From Tribonema minus (Eukaryota > Sar > Xanthophyceae > Tribonematales > Tribonemataceae): a stretch of 64,000 bases of DNA. Under the pieces are notes generated by a model. The model was not told the origin of the DNA and did no database searches. It worked only from the letters and a program-made list of their open reading frames with translations. The DNA is taken from contig JAFCMP010000086.1 of NCBI GenBank assembly GCA_017506865.1, positions 62,001 to 126,000 on the forward strand, written 5' to 3'. A program made the position numbers and the translations under genes. This document shows, in pieces, positions 48,577-61,000 of the stretch (positions are counted from its first letter, which is position 1; every line of letters starts with the position of its first letter).

Positions 48577-48627
48577 CGGCTAACCATCCCTTGTCACCTA
48601 GAGCTCTACGATCTTTTGATTTGTTTT
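48577..48627 (+). repeat. Dispersed 51-bp repeat, copy 2
   Basis: This matches 10965-11015 almost exactly and in the same orientation, although the two lie 37 kb apart. Confidence 0.85.
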
Positions 48628-49157
48628 CATAAGCAGTCACTGCCCAAGCCACTTGCAGGCAACTCAGGAGAGGGCACATGACACAAAAGTACTGAGCATA
48701 GCGGCAGGGCAGGTAGGTACCTAACCTCTTGAACCATCGCTGAATCCTTCAAGCAGGCTCATAAGCGGCAATCGCAAACAGCAATGGCGCATTCTTGAAT
48801 ATGCCGTTGTCAACAACACGCACAACGATGCAGCAGTGCAGGAGCAGGAGCCATGTGTGATGTCAAATGACCATTCGGCAGAACATGTATATTGTTGACA
48901 GCTGGCCCAGACGGCGTTGAACACAACCACCGCAGTGCGTCCGCTGAGCATTATCATCAGCTATCGGCACATGACCAACAGATACTTCACGACAGTCACA
49001 TGTATATGTGCATCACTTACAGATCGGGACAACATGGCAAGGGTGTTGAGCGATCAAACCTTCAAGTTGCGAACTACCGCCGCGCAGCATGCCCCCATGC
49101 CAGGCAGGGCTGTGGCACCGCAGCACCGCTCAACACATTGCGTACACACAAGCGCAG

Positions 49158-52100
49158 CTATGCGGTGCCAGACACGGCCGTGTGCTTGCCGCCCCCCGTG
49201 CCGTTGAGCGCGACAGGATGCGGCAGCTCTGCAGGGGAGCCCTTCCGCAGGCGCTTGGGCGCGCCGTGCGTGTTGACAAAGTCCTTGAGGTCGTTGTCCG
49301 CGTAGCGCTCGGCTGGGGAGTACATCTCTTCATCTGCGATGAAGCACTGGAGGATGGTGGCGGTGGTCATGCTGAAGAGCTCTGCAAAGACGCTCGCTAC
49401 CAGGTAGGCCAGGACACCCACAAAGATGGTCGGGCCGACAAACGAGTGCAGCTCGTTGCCAATCTGTGTGGTGCGGGGGTTAAAGGGGGTGTGGCAAGAG
49501 GGGGGGGGGTTAGGGGAGTAGAGTTGCAGTACAGTCTGAGCAGAGGTAGATGCGTACAGACCGATTGGGATCTGGTGATGATGGTAGTGCTGCGGGGTGC
49601 GTGAGCACTGAGTTCGTCAGCAGAGACATAGGGGCTGGCTAGGAAAATTGTTGAATTTGCGTATCTGTGCTAAGGGTTGATGGATGGATCACTGCACTAG
49701 GGGGAAAATGAGGCAAGCGAGAGGTAGCACATGATGCTTCATCATCAGTAGAGAGGTATAAAGGTGGTGGGACGTGAAGTGTGCTCAGTAACAGACAACC
49801 CTGTACTAGCAAGGGGGGAGGAGACAAAGGGGGGCAAAGTCAAGGCAAAACTCGGTGGAAGCAACCAAGCAGGGACAGCGATGAAAGGCTGTTGCCATGA
49901 CCTGTTACCGCAAGGTCACAACTACGACCAATCATACTAGAATTGGCACCAGCAGACCTAAAAAGTATGGGTCAGTACTTCAAGTTGTAGTTTCTCGCCA
50001 CCCTAAGTATGTGCTGAAGTACGACCAGATGAACTGCACAAAACTTCAAGTTGAATTTTCTCACCATGGCGTCCCGCCCTAAGTACGTCGCAAGTATGCG
50101 CCGAAGAGTTATCAGATGAACATTCACTGCATAAGACTTCAAATTCAAGTTTCTCACCGTCGCGTCCAGCCCCAGGTACGTCGCCGCCATGGTCGCGAGG
50201 CAGATGACCAGCTTCATGATGATGATCATGAATTCACTGACCATGCTCACTGCGCCGACGCGCACAATGTTCCGCGCAATAAGAAAGAAGGCCTCCTTGC
50301 CGCTCTTGCAGAAGCCAGTAGAGAAGAGGGCCGTCTGGATGTAGGCGTTCTTGTTGATGAACTGCATGCACTTCTGGAGGCACCAGAAGCAGCACTGGCA
50401 GCAGCACAGGGCGTACTGCGCAATCTTGTTGCCGCTCGCCTTGGCCTTCTTCTGGAACCACGCTATTATCGCTCGAATCATCTGACACATAGCACAACGT
50501 GCGGATATGTGATGTGAGGCATCAATTTTGAAGTTGGCCTGCAATCGGTAGGTACCGGCGGCATAAGTAGCACTTAAGAGTAGTTGTAATAAGAGATGTC
50601 AAGCTTGTTGCCGCTGGCCTTGGCCTTCTTCTGGAACCACGCTATTATCGCTCGGATCATCTGCGGCACACATGACAGCGTGTGGCGATGTGATTTGTGA
50701 AGCACCAATTTTGAGGTTTTCGTGCAATCAGCAGGTATTTACTGGGGGTCCAGTTATTGATAGCACTCGGGAAGTACAACAAGGGACTATCAATGGCATC
50801 GGTTCATTGTGCCATCATGTTGTTGCAGCGCGCGCAGCAGAAGTGTATGCGGTGACATGTGGACCATCAATTTGAAGTGTGCATATTCAGCTAGAAGCTC
50901 ATCCACAGCAGGAAGATGTACTCTGCACTGCTGGTGCTGCTGGGCTGAATGCAGATGCAGGACAACATGTGAGGGTAGGCAGTGGTGAAGAAAGTCAGCA
51001 TGCGTATCAACGGCAGACTTCAAGTGAGACTTCAAGTGCATTGAAATCGAGCACGCCATTCCGAGTATTGACAGAGCCAAGTGACCCTGCACATTTGATT
51101 AACCAGCGACGTAGCTCGAAGTTGTTTTTGGAAAAAGAGACGAACCTCACATGTGAACGCGTGCCACTGTTTCAGCGGGCGCAGCATGGTAACATCAACT
51201 GTTGGCACCATCTGGCTTGTCTCTAGTAAACCCTAACCTAATTCTAGCCCTAATATAACCCTAACCCTAACCCAATACAAGCAAGTCTGTACCTGTATGA
51301 TTGCGATGATGAGAGAGCCAAAGGCAGCGGTTCCCATGTGGTACCACATGCCATCCTTCATGGCCTTGAAAAACGTGCCGCTACCCAGAGTCGACTTGTC
51401 GCGTGTGAAGAAGTACTTGACGACCGCCAACGCCACCACTATCTGCACAATCAGTACACATTCAGAGCGAGTATGGTCAATATAAAGTATGCGTGTGCGG
51501 AAGGGTATGAGTAAGTGCAGTTCAGGTATGTCACTGCACAGAATTCCAGCTGTAAGGAGCGGCACTCAGGGTTGACAACAGTTGAAGTATGTAGTTGAAG
51601 CGCGCATGACGCGTTGATTGAGGTTGTTGCACTTCATCAGCGTAGTTTGGCGTACTTCAGCAGTGCTCAACAGACTGCAGTACAGGAGTGCTGTGAGGCA
51701 GTATGTTACTGTATGTATGTGTGACAATCAAAAACATGCACACAACTAGTACGAATCCACTGGCAACTGTCAAATACAGCTTGCATGGATCAACGGAGTT
51801 GTAGCAAGTACGTGTTGAAAAGCAGACAACAACTGTGCGCAGACACTCTTGAAGTTGAATTGTCTTGAACCCACTTAAAGCATGCAACTGGCAAAGGCGG
51901 CAGCTTCAACGATGCACACAAAGGTCACAACAGCCCGTGCGCATGCCGAAACAAACTAGCGATAGTTCCCTAACCCTAACCCTAACACCACCCCAAAACA
52001 CACAACCAAACAGACAGATTTGGCAACACCCGCCCCGAAACAAATAAACCAAACAGACAGATTTTGCACCACTCACCTGCCCCATGGCAATGATGAACTG

Positions 52101-55100
52101 GGTCGTCCAGAAGAGGCAAAATAGCAGGTACCAGCCCATGCCCTGCACCTCAGAGCCATATGTAACCGTCTTCACCTCCAGACCCGCCACCGTGGTCGTT
52201 GAGAAGTCTCCCATGGAGGCCACGTATACGCCTGTATACACGCGCGGAGCGATGTGATGTGACAGCGTTTTGCCTCAGTGCTCGGGTGGCGTACTCACTG
52301 GGGTAGTGTGCAACTGACGTATTGTTGATTGTGTCAGTCTCGGGTGGCATACTCACTGGGGCAAGTGATGTGTTGTCGGTTTTGTTAGTCAGTCTCAGGT
52401 GGCATACTCACTGGGGCAGTGCGCAACTAGCGTGTTGTCGATGGGCAACGTACGTGGTGACATCCGGATTTGGCCTGCTCTGTGGCACCGTGCACCATCA
52501 GCTTACCACCGCAATACTGACACTTTGAGATATGATGCAGTGGCAAGCAACTCGTCCATAGCACCTGTGCGGAGCGTTGTGACGAGACGTCGTTAAGTTG
52601 AGCGCTGCTTGGCAAGTTAGGGCCCAACCCTAAATGGGGACAGTATGGCAGTGCCCTGAAGAGAAGGGACAGCGTTGGTTCATGTCGGCTGAAATGCATC
52701 CAACAGCCGTGAGATTTGGGGAGGGGTGCACATACGCTTATTATGCATGGCCCTGCCTCAGAGGTGCACTTCCTTGTACAATGAGCAGCCTGCCGTTGTG
52801 ATTTATGACATGTATGTATGTATACGTCAAGTCACACGACTGTCCTTACCATCACCATTGCTGCAAGTGATGAATACTGATGCTTGAATACCAGTGCACA
52901 CATGGCAGCGTACAAAAGTCATTGCTTTCGGCATATAGCACTTGTACTCGCTCTACCTCACAAATCTTGATCATATGCCAACGCTTCGGCTATCACTGCA
53001 GCATGGAGTAAGGGTTAGGGTTAGGGTTAGGTGTAGTCACCACACAAGCATGCATCTAGGGTTAGGGTTAACGTGACACATGAAGAGACCATCTGCACCA
53101 TGGAAATGAGTGGCACGACGAAGAGGGGTTAGGATCAGGGTCAGGGTTACACATAGGGCTAGGGTTACACCGCTGAATTACGATCCAAGTATGTAGCCAC
53201 CGTAGGAAACGTTTGGCACGAAGAACAGCACCAGTCCCACCGCCTCCGTCACTACACAAACACACACACAGGTTTAGCGTACCACTTGAAATTTGATCCA
53301 CTCACCGTAGAAAACGAGTGGCACGAAGAACAGCACCAGCCCCACCGCCTCCACCACCGGCATGAGGATCATGGCGGGTATCTTGCCAATGGCGCGCGCG
53401 GCCTCCTTCATGATGCTGGTGGCGAGGCGAATGCGTCTGCACATGAACAGGGCCAGGCACGCAAACAGCCCTGCCAGGACGTAGCCCGCTATGCCAAAGA
53501 TCCTCGCAATGGTGATCTGGGTGTGGCGGGTGTGAACAACAAGTACAAAAGGAGAACGGCAATGTGTCAGGCCAGGAAACTGCATCAAGTTGATTAGGCC
53601 AATGTGTGTGCGCTGTGATGCTGTGATGCTGATGTACAGCCGCATTATAGGTCATCTGGTCAACAAACAGTGGCAGAGACGCATAGATAGGGGCCTGTGT
53701 GTCCGCAGTGCCAGTGATCCCCTTCACATTCATATCACTTGAATGAGTGGCATCATTCATGAATGGCAACGCCACCACGCCTGCACATGAGCGAGAATGG
53801 CTGTACTTCACCCTAATTCAGTCACCTAGGGTTAGGGCAGACAGTTAGGATCAAAGTGCCCACCTGCACGTCGGTGCGGGTCAGGGTTAACGTTAGGGTT
53901 ACGTGGGTAATCCTAACCCTAAATCTATCCCTAGCATTAGGATTAGGGCTACTTTAGGGTTAGATTTGGAATTAGGGCTAGGTACCTGGACGTCGGTGTG
54001 CTGGTTGGTGGTATCGGCAGCCCACTCGTCCCCCTTGGTGTACAGCCCATAGCCCACAGCAGCGAACAGCGCAATGACCGCCAGAATGCTGCCCCAGGTC
54101 ATGATCGCGACGACGCCCGGCACCCGCAGCAGCAGGCAGTACACGAACCCCATCACGAGGCTGAAGCCAAACCCAAAGCCGAGGATCCAGTTGCGCGCCG
54201 TGTAAATGTCTGCGAGGAACTGCTGCATGTAGCTCATCTGCGAGTTGAGGCTGACGAACGCGTCCGCGATCGCGGGATCCGTGAACAGGCAGTGGTTCAG
54301 CACGTCCACCGACTCTATCTGGTACATGCACGCGCCGTCGCCGCCGCCGCTGAACGTGGCAGGGTCGGTGACCCCTGTGAGATCGGCGCACTGCTGAGCA
54401 TCAGCGCCCTTGCAGTTGAGCTGGTCGGCGCCGCCGTTTGCAAAGGCCGCGTCGGGCGTGGTGCACGTGTAGAGGGTGTTGAGGTCGGTAGCGGCGGGGC
54501 AGTCGGCTACGCACACGCCCGTGCCGTCAAACCTGCGTGATGGCGAGAGCGTGTACGCAATGAATGCAATGAGGTTTGGCGCGGTGACAGCGTACAGCAA
54601 CGTTCCGCTTATGTTGAGGTTGGACAGCACTGGCTCAGCACATGTTGACGTTGCGTCCTGTTGGGCACTGCTGACGTGGTAGTTCGTGTTTTCCCTCCTG
54701 ATACGCCGTGATTGCATCTGGCAACACATGCACTGGCGGTGAGTCTTGTGCCTGCTTGTGGCTCTTGGGTGTCCATCGCTGGCATGGTGGTGAGCTACAG
54801 TATACGCTCTCAGGTGATATACGGTGCGTAAGGGAGCAGGAGGCGGCGTTGGAATAAAGCTGTGGCCAGATCTTATTGCTGCTACTGGCTCGTGTGTGCA
54901 CAGTTGAAGTGATTGTTGAAGTAGTTGTTGGCGTTGTCATCGGACGCCGCGTCAGTGACAAGTCAGGCAGCGGTGGTCAAGTGTTGAGAGTCTGTGAGAG
55001 TTCAAAGTAAGGCCGGGCCAAAAGTCTGTAAAAGTTCATGTTGAAGCTGGGCCACAAGTTGGAAGTATGTATGCATTACAACGGACCTATCCTCAGCGCC

Positions 55101-56204
55101 GTTGAGCAGGTGCAGCAGTTGGCGTCTCACATGTACAAATACATAACATGAGTGAAGGAACACTTGCGTATTGTGAGCCAGCACCTCCAGAGCACCTCCC
55201 ACAAAAGCACAAATTGGCACCCGCTGCGCCAAATGGTGCATACATATCACTTCATACACAGCCTGAACAAGTCCAAGGCTGGTTGGTGTGTTGCAGGCTG
55301 GTGCTAACCCTAGCCCTAACCCTAGCATGCACCCCTCCAGGATGGCCTATGGGCAGGAAGCTGTTGTTACCAGGGTTGGAGTTAGAGACTGCGGTTGGCA
55401 GAACGACCATTAACGCCAAGCTATCGACGCATTTCAGCCTCACACAAGCACCAAAACGACGCAAATGCGTGCACTTGCCTGATGTAGTACATCTTGGTCA
55501 AGGTCTCCACTCCTGCATCCACTCCACAGATCCTGCCCTGGTAGTCTATGCCTGGAGCATGCACAGCAGTTGCCGTTGTGGTCTGAGTGAAGCGTTCATG
55601 CTTGTTGGTGAACAGAGGTGTGCAAGTCAGTTTTACGCCATGTACAAGCATTTTACTAGTTGGAGTAAAACCGTGAGTGGAGTACACCGTAAAACGGCTA
55701 CTTTCAAGTGATATGAGGTACTACATTGAAGGAGAGCGTTTATTCGAAAACCTGACAGACCTGTAGGTATCTCTGAATTGTGATGACAAGGTGGAAAACC
55801 CCAGTACCTACATGTGTGTGCGAATAAACTGGTGTGCAACCACAGCTGCTGAGACTCGAGCACGTGTATTGCGGCACTGTTTCGCATCGGACATGTTGCT
55901 GCCAGGAGAGCTCTATTTTTTACACGGAATGGCCAGAGATGATGCTGCCCATCACCACGATGACTGCAGCAGAGAGGCTCGCAGAGAGGCTCTCATCTGC
56001 TGCACTTCCAACAATTCGGGGGGATCACGTACCATTCACAAGTCTGTCGGGGTTGCCTGTCTGGACAGCCTTGATGCCAATGACCGTCATCGCAATCCAG
56101 CAGCACACCAGCACCAGCATGAACAGCGTGTCGGTGCACTTCCTCTTGACGGGACCATCGAAGTTGGGAGGGGCCTGCAGCTTCTGAGAGCCTGGCTCCG
56201 CCAT
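49158..56204 (-). CDS. Choline transporter-like protein (SLC44 family)
   Basis: Eight exons (56033-56204, 55479-55551, 53986-54532, 53306-53516, 52077-52231, 51293-51442, 50158-50481, 49158-49463) splice in phase to 645 residues, a normal SLC44 length. Family landmarks are in order: N-terminal FDGPVKRKCTD, first membrane helix (about 27-46), the GRICGVD and CVADCP extracellular motifs, paired helices at about 196-246, 267-290 and 310-334, further helices at about 365-397 and 418-445, the Cys-rich QYALCCCQCCFWCLQKCMQF with INKNAYIQTA, then ARNIVRV and the C-terminal ATILQCFIADEEMY. The family moves choline or related amines across plasma or organelle membranes. Exon 2 ends at a GCAAGT donor, which makes a rare GC-AG intron. 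Several introns hold copies of neighbouring exon edges. Confidence 0.95.
49980..50095 (-). repeat. Copies of the SLC44 exon 7 3' edge
   Basis: TTTCTCACCATGGCGTC at about 50055 and a weaker copy near 49990 repeat the exon end and donor at 50158 (TTTCTCACCGTCGCGTC). Confidence 0.85.
50595..50665 (-). repeat. Copy of the SLC44 exon 7 5' edge
   Basis: About 60 bp encoding MIRAIIAWFQKKAKASGNK is repeated with one or two changes, together with its acceptor, about 165 bp upstream of the true exon start. This is among the best-preserved copies in the window. Confidence 0.95.
52005..52060 (-). repeat. Copy of the SLC44 exon 5 3' flank
   Basis: AACCAAACAGACAGATTT with the following ACCCGCCCCG repeats the donor region next to 52077. 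Confidence 0.75.
52270..52440. repeat. Three tandem units of about 60 bp in an SLC44 intron
   Basis: TCGGGTGGCATACTCACTGG-type units recur at about 52285, 52340 and 52395, just upstream (minus strand) of exon 5. Relation to the exon 5 edge is possible but weak. Confidence 0.8.
53009..53031 (+). repeat. Interstitial TTAGGG array
   Basis: Three to four TTAGGG units lie in SLC44 intron 4, with further single units at 53058-53068. Confidence 0.85.
53080..53256 (-). repeat. Copies of the SLC44 exon 4 3' edge
   Basis: GTTTGGCACGAAGAACAGCA with CCCACCGCCTCC at about 53208-53250 repeats the exon end at 53306-53360. A shorter copy (GAGTGGCACGA) lies near 53108. Confidence 0.9.
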
Positions 56205-57943
56205 GGCCGCCTCCCTTCTGGCCTGCTCCTGTATGTGTGCTTCCTACCAGCGCCTAGCCTGCAGTATCAGCCTGCTTTACGTCCGGAGTCGGAGGCAAAA
56301 AAAAAAAAAAAATGGCGTTTTTTTCCCTGAAGAATCAAGGGAACCTTCCTGCAGAGTGACCCGCAGCCGAAAGCCCTAGCTGACAATTGGACTAGGGTTT
56401 CCTTCGCTGTCAGCTTGCATTTTTTAAATGTGACATTGAGCACATTGCTATTTTTCCTTCGCGGGCAACATAAAGCCGTGCGCACAGGACTTTTGAATGC
56501 CAACCGTGGCAGTGACAACACTGTCAAGTCGGGTGAACACAGTGTCCTACAGTAGTATGTGCCTTCACGAACAACACTCCAAGAGACGCCATGGCTGCAG
56601 ACGTCTGTGTGCGTGCCTGCAGTGAAGCTGCACACAGCAACTTCTTCAGTCTGCGCTGCTGCTGCGCCAGCTTCGTTCTTGAGGCCTTCAATGCTCAGTT
56701 CAAGACCTCAAAGGCAGATGTATACGTCGCTTGCTGCATGTGCGCTTGCTCCAGCACGTGACACACATGTACACCAGAAAAGTTATACTAGGTTGCCACT
56801 GAGCACTCGCACCTTGTTGAACTGGGCCTATGAAGGGTTTTACCCGTACTTCAAGGTGAAGTTGAAGTTGTGGTGGGGAAGTCCAGTGCGTCCGGCATAC
56901 ATCCACCTGGGGCATTCGATATGCACCTCGACTTCCGCTCCACGACTTCAACTTAATGTTGAACTGTGCCCTTTCAAGGGGCTCCAAGGGGACCCCCCCA
57001 AACTTCATGATGAAGTTGAAGTTGTGGACATGAGCGAAGTTGCGTACGGCTTCCTTTCACTCAGGGGTGCATGCTAGCTACAGATCATTTGGAACCACGA
57101 CCTCATCTTCAGCTCCAACCTCAGGAACCTGGCTTTCTCACAGAGCTGAACCAGGATGTTTTTTTTATCCCCAAGATTGCACATTCATATCCTTGCAGCT
57201 TCAAGTATCTGCAGAGCATTCATGTACATGCATGCACTTTCATCGCCATACACAAGCACATACTGGTGTGCAACAAGAAGAGAGGTTCAGTTTGGAGACA
57301 AGTGGTCATTTGTTTCGTTGCGTGATGCGATGAATTTAACGTAGTGCCGTTACAGCAGTAAACGATTTCTGATGATGTCCCCCTATATAACCTTACCCCT
57401 ACATAGCCTTACGATGCATTTCAAAGCAATGCAAGTTTGTGCACGCAGGTGCACCTCACACAAATGCACGCCCCCAAGCATGCGCTCTTCTCTTCTCCCG
57501 CACCTCCTTCAGCACAAGAGCGGGCCCTCTGAACAGCAGAACAGGCCACGCACCCGCCCGCACAGCCATACACATTGTATGTGTTTGTCTAAGCCCCCCC
57601 CCCCATGCCGCGCCTTAAAGCTGCGAAAACCACACTTCAAACCCCCTCCCCCCCCCCCCCGCCTCCCACTGCTGCCAAACCGCATGAGCATACATACGCT
57701 TCCTCAGCCCCTTTCTCCTTGACCAGACACCCCTCCACACCAGCAGCACTGCTCAGGCCATCGTGCACCACCCTCCCCACCACTGCCCCACCGCTATGCC
57801 TCCTCTGGCCGGGCCCCGTCAGCCGCGCCCCCTTGCGCAGCAGCAGCAGCAGCAGCAGCAGCAGCGCCAGCAGCAGCAGCGCCAGCAGCAGCAGCGGCAG
57901 TGCTCAGTCCATCGTGCACATCGTCCACACCACTGCCGCACTG
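56205..57943. other. Spacer upstream of SLC44 and downstream of the HAT gene
   Basis: No supported exon. It contains a 15-bp A run at about 56298, scattered TTGAAGT motifs at 56850-57030, C-rich tracts at 57595-57665 and CAG repeats. Its right end holds tandem copies of the HAT gene 3' end. Confidence 0.4.
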
Positions 57944-58060
57944 CTATGCCTCCTCTGGTCGGGCCCCTGCAGACGCGTCCTCTTGCGCAGCAGCAGCAGC
58001 GGCAGCAGCAGCGCCAGCAGCAGCAGCGGTAGTGCTCAGCCCATCGTGCACGTCATCCAG
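57740..58060 (-). repeat. Three tandem copies of the HAT-gene 3' end, with CAG repeats
   Basis: Units bounded by TGCTCAGTCCATCGTGCAC-type sequence and ending in (CAG)n recur at about 57750-57900, 57901-58030 and the coding copy from 58031. The rightmost CAG/GCA tract encodes the poly-Ala tail. The TAG stop at 57944-57946 lies inside the middle copy, so the coding sequence already spans one duplicated unit. Confidence 0.8.
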
Positions 58061-61000
58061 ATCCACCATCTCCGCCTCCTCGCTGCTCCCCACGTAGTCA
58101 AAGTAGCTCTCGATGCTGCTGATGCGGCGCAGCACCGCGCCCGCGGCGCCACCGCTCGCGGCGCGCGTCTGCGCGGAGCCGAAGAGCGCCTGCGCGCGCT
58201 GGTTCAGCTTGCTGAGCGCTGCTATGTTGCCGAGCACTGCCTCGAGTTCGGCGTAGTGGTGGTAGAGCTGCGCGTGGTAGGGGGCGACTTCGAGGCCGCG
58301 TTCGTAGAGGTCGCGCGCCTTGGCGTAGTTGCCCAGCTTGGCCTCCATGTTGCCGTAGCTGCGGTAGAGGAGGCCGTGCTTGGGGTCGGCCTTGATGCCC
58401 GTCTCATAGATCTGTGCACTCAGGGTTAGGGTTAGGTGGTAGAGACAGGGGCAAGGTTTAGGTTAAAAAGCGGGGGGTCGTAGGGCGGTTTGCCAAGGGT
58501 GCGATATGCGCAGCTATGAAGATTGCAGCAGCATAGATGCATATGCGGACGAGCAGTGGCTTGGCACAGTACATACTATACGTACTGCAGCGCTCGCCCT
58601 TCCCCTCCATGGCCGCGTACACCGCCCAGCAGGCTCTGACACTATGCATACGGTATGTACGACAAGACACTCTACATACAGTAACATGGAAGCACACCTT
58701 GCGCGCCTTGGCGTAGCTCTCGCCCTTCTCCTCAATCGCCGCGTACACCGTCCAGCACGCCCCGTGGTGCGGCTCCAGCTCCAGCGCCTCCTCAATCAGC
58801 GTGCGCGCCGTATCTGCGTCACCCGCGCGCACCTCAAAGCACGCCCACGCCTGCAGCAGCCGCACCACGCTGGTGTGGCCGCGGCAGCGCTCAATGCCGG
58901 CCTTGAGAAGGTTGCGCGCGCGCGTCGCGTGCCCCGCCGCAGCCTCGAAGAGCGCGTACGCCTGGCGCGATACGGTATGCATGTACGGCATGCAGGATTA
59001 GGGTAGGTAGGCATTGGGATAAAGCATGCCCCGCCGCAGCCTCAAAGAGCGCGTATACCTGGATGATAACATGGTATGCATGAATGGCATGTGGGGTCAG
59101 GGTAGGTTGGCACTATGATAAGAGGTGACCCGCTGCAGCCTCACAGAGCGCGTATGCCTGGAAAGTGATACTACGGTATGCATGTGTGGCATGCAGGATT
59201 AAGGTGGGTTGGCATTGGGATAAGGGGTGCCCGGGTGCCACTGAAGAGAGTGTACGCCTTAAGTGATGAGGCATGTAGGTGGCAATCAGGGTTAGGGATA
59301 GCGCTGCGCTCAATGCCGGCCGCGTGCCCTCAGAGAGAGAACGCGCGCCTGCGAGACGAGGGAGCAATATGGTTTCATTCTTGGCCGCCTCAAAGAGCGC
59401 GCAATGCATGGAGCGATGCGGTATGAACGGCGATCAGGGTCACGATCGGCGTTCGGTTCACGGTTATCATGACTTGAATCAGTTGGCAACTTGCGCCTGC
59501 TGATCATTGCAACCGCTATAAGCTGAACCTGGCGTGCGTTGGCAAGGTTCAGCGGCCGCCTGCCTTTGCCTGCAACTGCAACCGCAACTGCATGCAGTGA
59601 CGCGACCAAATAGACAAGTGACGCCCCAGGTCATCGTTTTCTCGACAAAGGTCGCAGCGCCACAGGTTTGAGGTGCTTACATTTACCTAGGCAGACGGAG
59701 GGATTGACTACGTGCACGGCTGGATTGGGAAGTCGAGCTAGCAACACAAATGCTGCGACCCCCAAACATCAAGGTAGTAAGCGCTTTCAACTTCCCCGAA
59801 GGCTGCTGCCGCTTCCCTGGTGAGTTGCTTGGAACTACATGTGCCACCTACTCAAGTTACAATTACGCACCGATATACCCACAAGAGGTACCTACTTGCC
59901 ACAGCGCGCCGAGTATACGTGGCGCTTTACTGCTGCGCACTGCATGAGCCACATACTTGAACACGACATTATTAACACGATACATACCCAAATACATACA
60001 TGCCTGCCCCTACTACACACACACAGTGCGGCGCCGCTCGCTCACCTGCCACAGCGCGGAAAGCATGGCCAAACACAGCATATCTTCGTTTCAAAACGTC
60101 ATGAAATGCCAATACTTTCAATATTACATACCTACCCGCTCCTACTACATGCACGCTTCGCTCACCTGCCACAGCGCGGAGTGCGTGGGTACAACATATT
60201 CGTTCTGAGAGTGTTCTGAAACTCTAATACTTCTATTCAACGATTCTTACACTCGTTCCCGCCCCTATACACCCCCAAAACTGCGGCGCCGTGCGCGCTC
60301 ACCTGCCACAGCGCGGAGTGCGTGGGCACCGCGCGGATGCCCCCCTCAAACAGCCCCCGCGCCGCCTCCGCGTTCCCCTCGCGCGCCTCCAGCACCCCCC
60401 ACGCCTGCCACGCATGCGCGTGCCCCCTGTCCGCCACCACCGCTCTCCGAAAGAACTCCCGCGCCTCCGCCAGACACCCCAGCCGCACCTCCGCGAGAGC
60501 AGCGCCCAGCAGCAGCGGCGAATTGGTGGGCGCGCGCGCGAGTCCCGCCGCGAACGCCGCGCGCGCCGCCGCCGGCGCGCGCTCGCTCAGCTCCAGCGCT
60601 CCCAGCGAGTGCGACAGGAACGACACATCTTCCGTCGCGCCGGCCTCTGACATGCCGCGGCCGAAGAGCGCGCGCGCCGCCGCGACGTTCCCCTGGCGCA
60701 GCTCCACCGAGCCGAGGCCGTGCCAGACGCTGGCCATGTCGGTGCAGTGCGCGGCGACGCCGCGGCGGAAGACGGCGCGCGCCGCGTCGACGTCGCCCCA
60801 GCGCGCCTCCGTCGCGCCGTACGCGTTGTACAGCGGGCCGTGCTTGGGGTCCGCGCGGATGCCGAGTTCAAAGAGGCGGCGCGCGTTCGCGCGGCAGCGC
60901 TCGACATCGGCGTCCGCCTCCGCGCTGCGCGCGCGCTCGAGGCCCAGCCGCTTCCCCGTTGATGTCAGGATGGCGTCCGTGGCGTCATCATCCTCTTTAC

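Larger units (their letters stand above)
47411..49157. other. Convergent spacer
   Basis: This lies between the stop codons of the PH-like gene (plus) and the SLC44 gene (minus). It contains a C homopolymer near 47627-47641, a TTAGGG array (48251-48274) and copy 2 of the dispersed 51-bp repeat. No exon is supported. Confidence 0.4.

Noticed and set aside
53998-54540. 180-codon plus-strand open frame
   Set aside because: Antisense to SLC44 exon 3, which has the CVADCP motif and membrane helices.
57605-58429. 274-codon plus-strand open frame
   Set aside because: It runs through CAG repeats and antisense to the HAT gene terminal exon; the poly-Ser and poly-Gln content is a repeat artefact.
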